6,188 nt of DNA from SAR116 cluster bacterium (GTDB lineage: Bacteria; Pseudomonadota; Alphaproteobacteria; Puniceispirillales; Puniceispirillaceae). Positions within the stretch are counted from its first letter, which is position 1. Every line of letters begins with the position of its first letter. The translations under genes were made by a program, and so were the position numbers. Under the pieces are notes generated by a model. It was not told the origin of the DNA and made no database searches. It was given only the letters and a program-made list of their open reading frames with translations. Location of the stretch: contig NYTO01000118.1 of the NCBI GenBank assembly GCA_002683535.1, positions 2,440 through 8,627 of the forward strand. Reading direction: 5' to 3'. This document shows positions 6,017 through 6,188 of this stretch, piece by piece.

Positions 6017-6045
6017 TGCCGGCACGTCTCTAGAAGATGCCGGCA
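6017..6045. terminator. Candidate bidirectional hairpin between convergent genes
   Basis: TGCCGGCA occurs at 6017-6024 and 6038-6045. Because the octamer is self-complementary, the copies pair into an eight-base-pair GC-rich stem with a 13-base loop, inside which TCT and AGA can extend pairing. It lies just after the copper chaperone stop (5993) and overlaps the TAG stop (6030-6032) of the minus-strand gene. Neither strand has a following T-run. Confidence 0.4.
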
Positions 6046-6188
6046 TCCATGCCAGCGGCCATACCCATTGCCAGCTCTGCAACCTGATCGCGATAGGCAT
6101 CCTGCCAGTCACCATGCAGGATCAGCGGGGCCGCCACCAGTCGCCAGCGCATCGCACCGATGATCGATTCAAGGGCCCGCCGTGTTGC
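6030..6188 (-). CDS. C-terminal end of an unrecognised protein (5' part outside window)
   Basis: A minus-strand frame is open from the window edge for 52 codons to a TAG at 6030-6032. The peptide is an amphipathic, Ala- and Met-rich tail with the segments RRALESIIGAM, RWRLVAAPLILHGDW, QDAYRDQVAEL and MGMAAGM. Its helical, alanine-rich character would fit the C-terminal helical domain of a regulator or a similar protein, but I do not recognise the family. The codon use looks like that of its neighbours, and it ends 36 bp from the convergent copper chaperone gene, which fits a real gene end rather than a chance frame. It has no visible membrane segment or metal motif. Confidence 0.55.
   Translation of the reverse strand, partial: ATRRALESIIGAMRWRLVAAPLILHGDWQDAYRDQVAELAMGMAAGMDAGIF

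Noticed and set aside
1..6188. Mobile element, phage, toxin-antitoxin or defence system
   Set aside because: No transposase, integrase, nuclease or paired small toxin-like genes are visible, no target-site duplications were seen, and all genes fit a housekeeping or metabolic profile with similar base composition.

Overview
The window looks like ordinary chromosomal DNA from a Gram-negative, probably alphaproteobacterial, aerobic bacterium. The evidence is a moderately GC-rich coding style, a CcmE heme chaperone (System I cytochrome c maturation), a small mitochondrial-type class I cytochrome c, a periplasmic PCu(A)C copper chaperone and an FMN-dependent 2-hydroxyacid dehydrogenase. A marine lineage is possible but cannot be fixed from the sequence. 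I see no rRNA, tRNA, CRISPR array, insertion sequence, integrase or phage gene.

Left part (1-2111). The C-terminal half of a plus-strand NAD(P)+-dependent aldehyde dehydrogenase runs in from outside the window. A class I SAM-dependent methyltransferase follows after a spacer carrying a 14-bp direct repeat. Converging on it from the minus strand is a small GFA-family zinc protein with all seven metal-ligand cysteines. The spacer upstream of that gene holds a nested inverted repeat ending in a T-run, which lies in the probable leader of the next plus-strand gene.

Middle (2113-3822). A ten-helix EamA/DMT transporter on the plus strand converges on a minus-strand ccmE. CcmE stands alone here, without ccmF, ccmH or ccmI on its downstream side. 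A 202-bp spacer separates it from a divergently transcribed cytochrome c and contains several short palindromes.

Right part (3823-6188). Three plus-strand genes follow closely: an exported c-type cytochrome, an FMN-dependent alpha-hydroxyacid dehydrogenase (lactate/glycolate/mandelate family, TTG start favoured by a strong Shine-Dalgarno) and a PCu(A)C copper chaperone with a histidine-rich tail. The window closes with the C-terminal 52 codons of an unrecognised minus-strand gene.

Taken together, ccmE, the cytochrome, the dehydrogenase and the copper chaperone form a respiratory neighbourhood: substrate oxidation into the electron-transport chain, heme attachment to periplasmic cytochromes, and copper supply to a terminal oxidase. 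No clearly novel system is visible. The best leads are the makeup of this respiratory cluster, the His-rich tail, and the structured leader upstream of the transporter.
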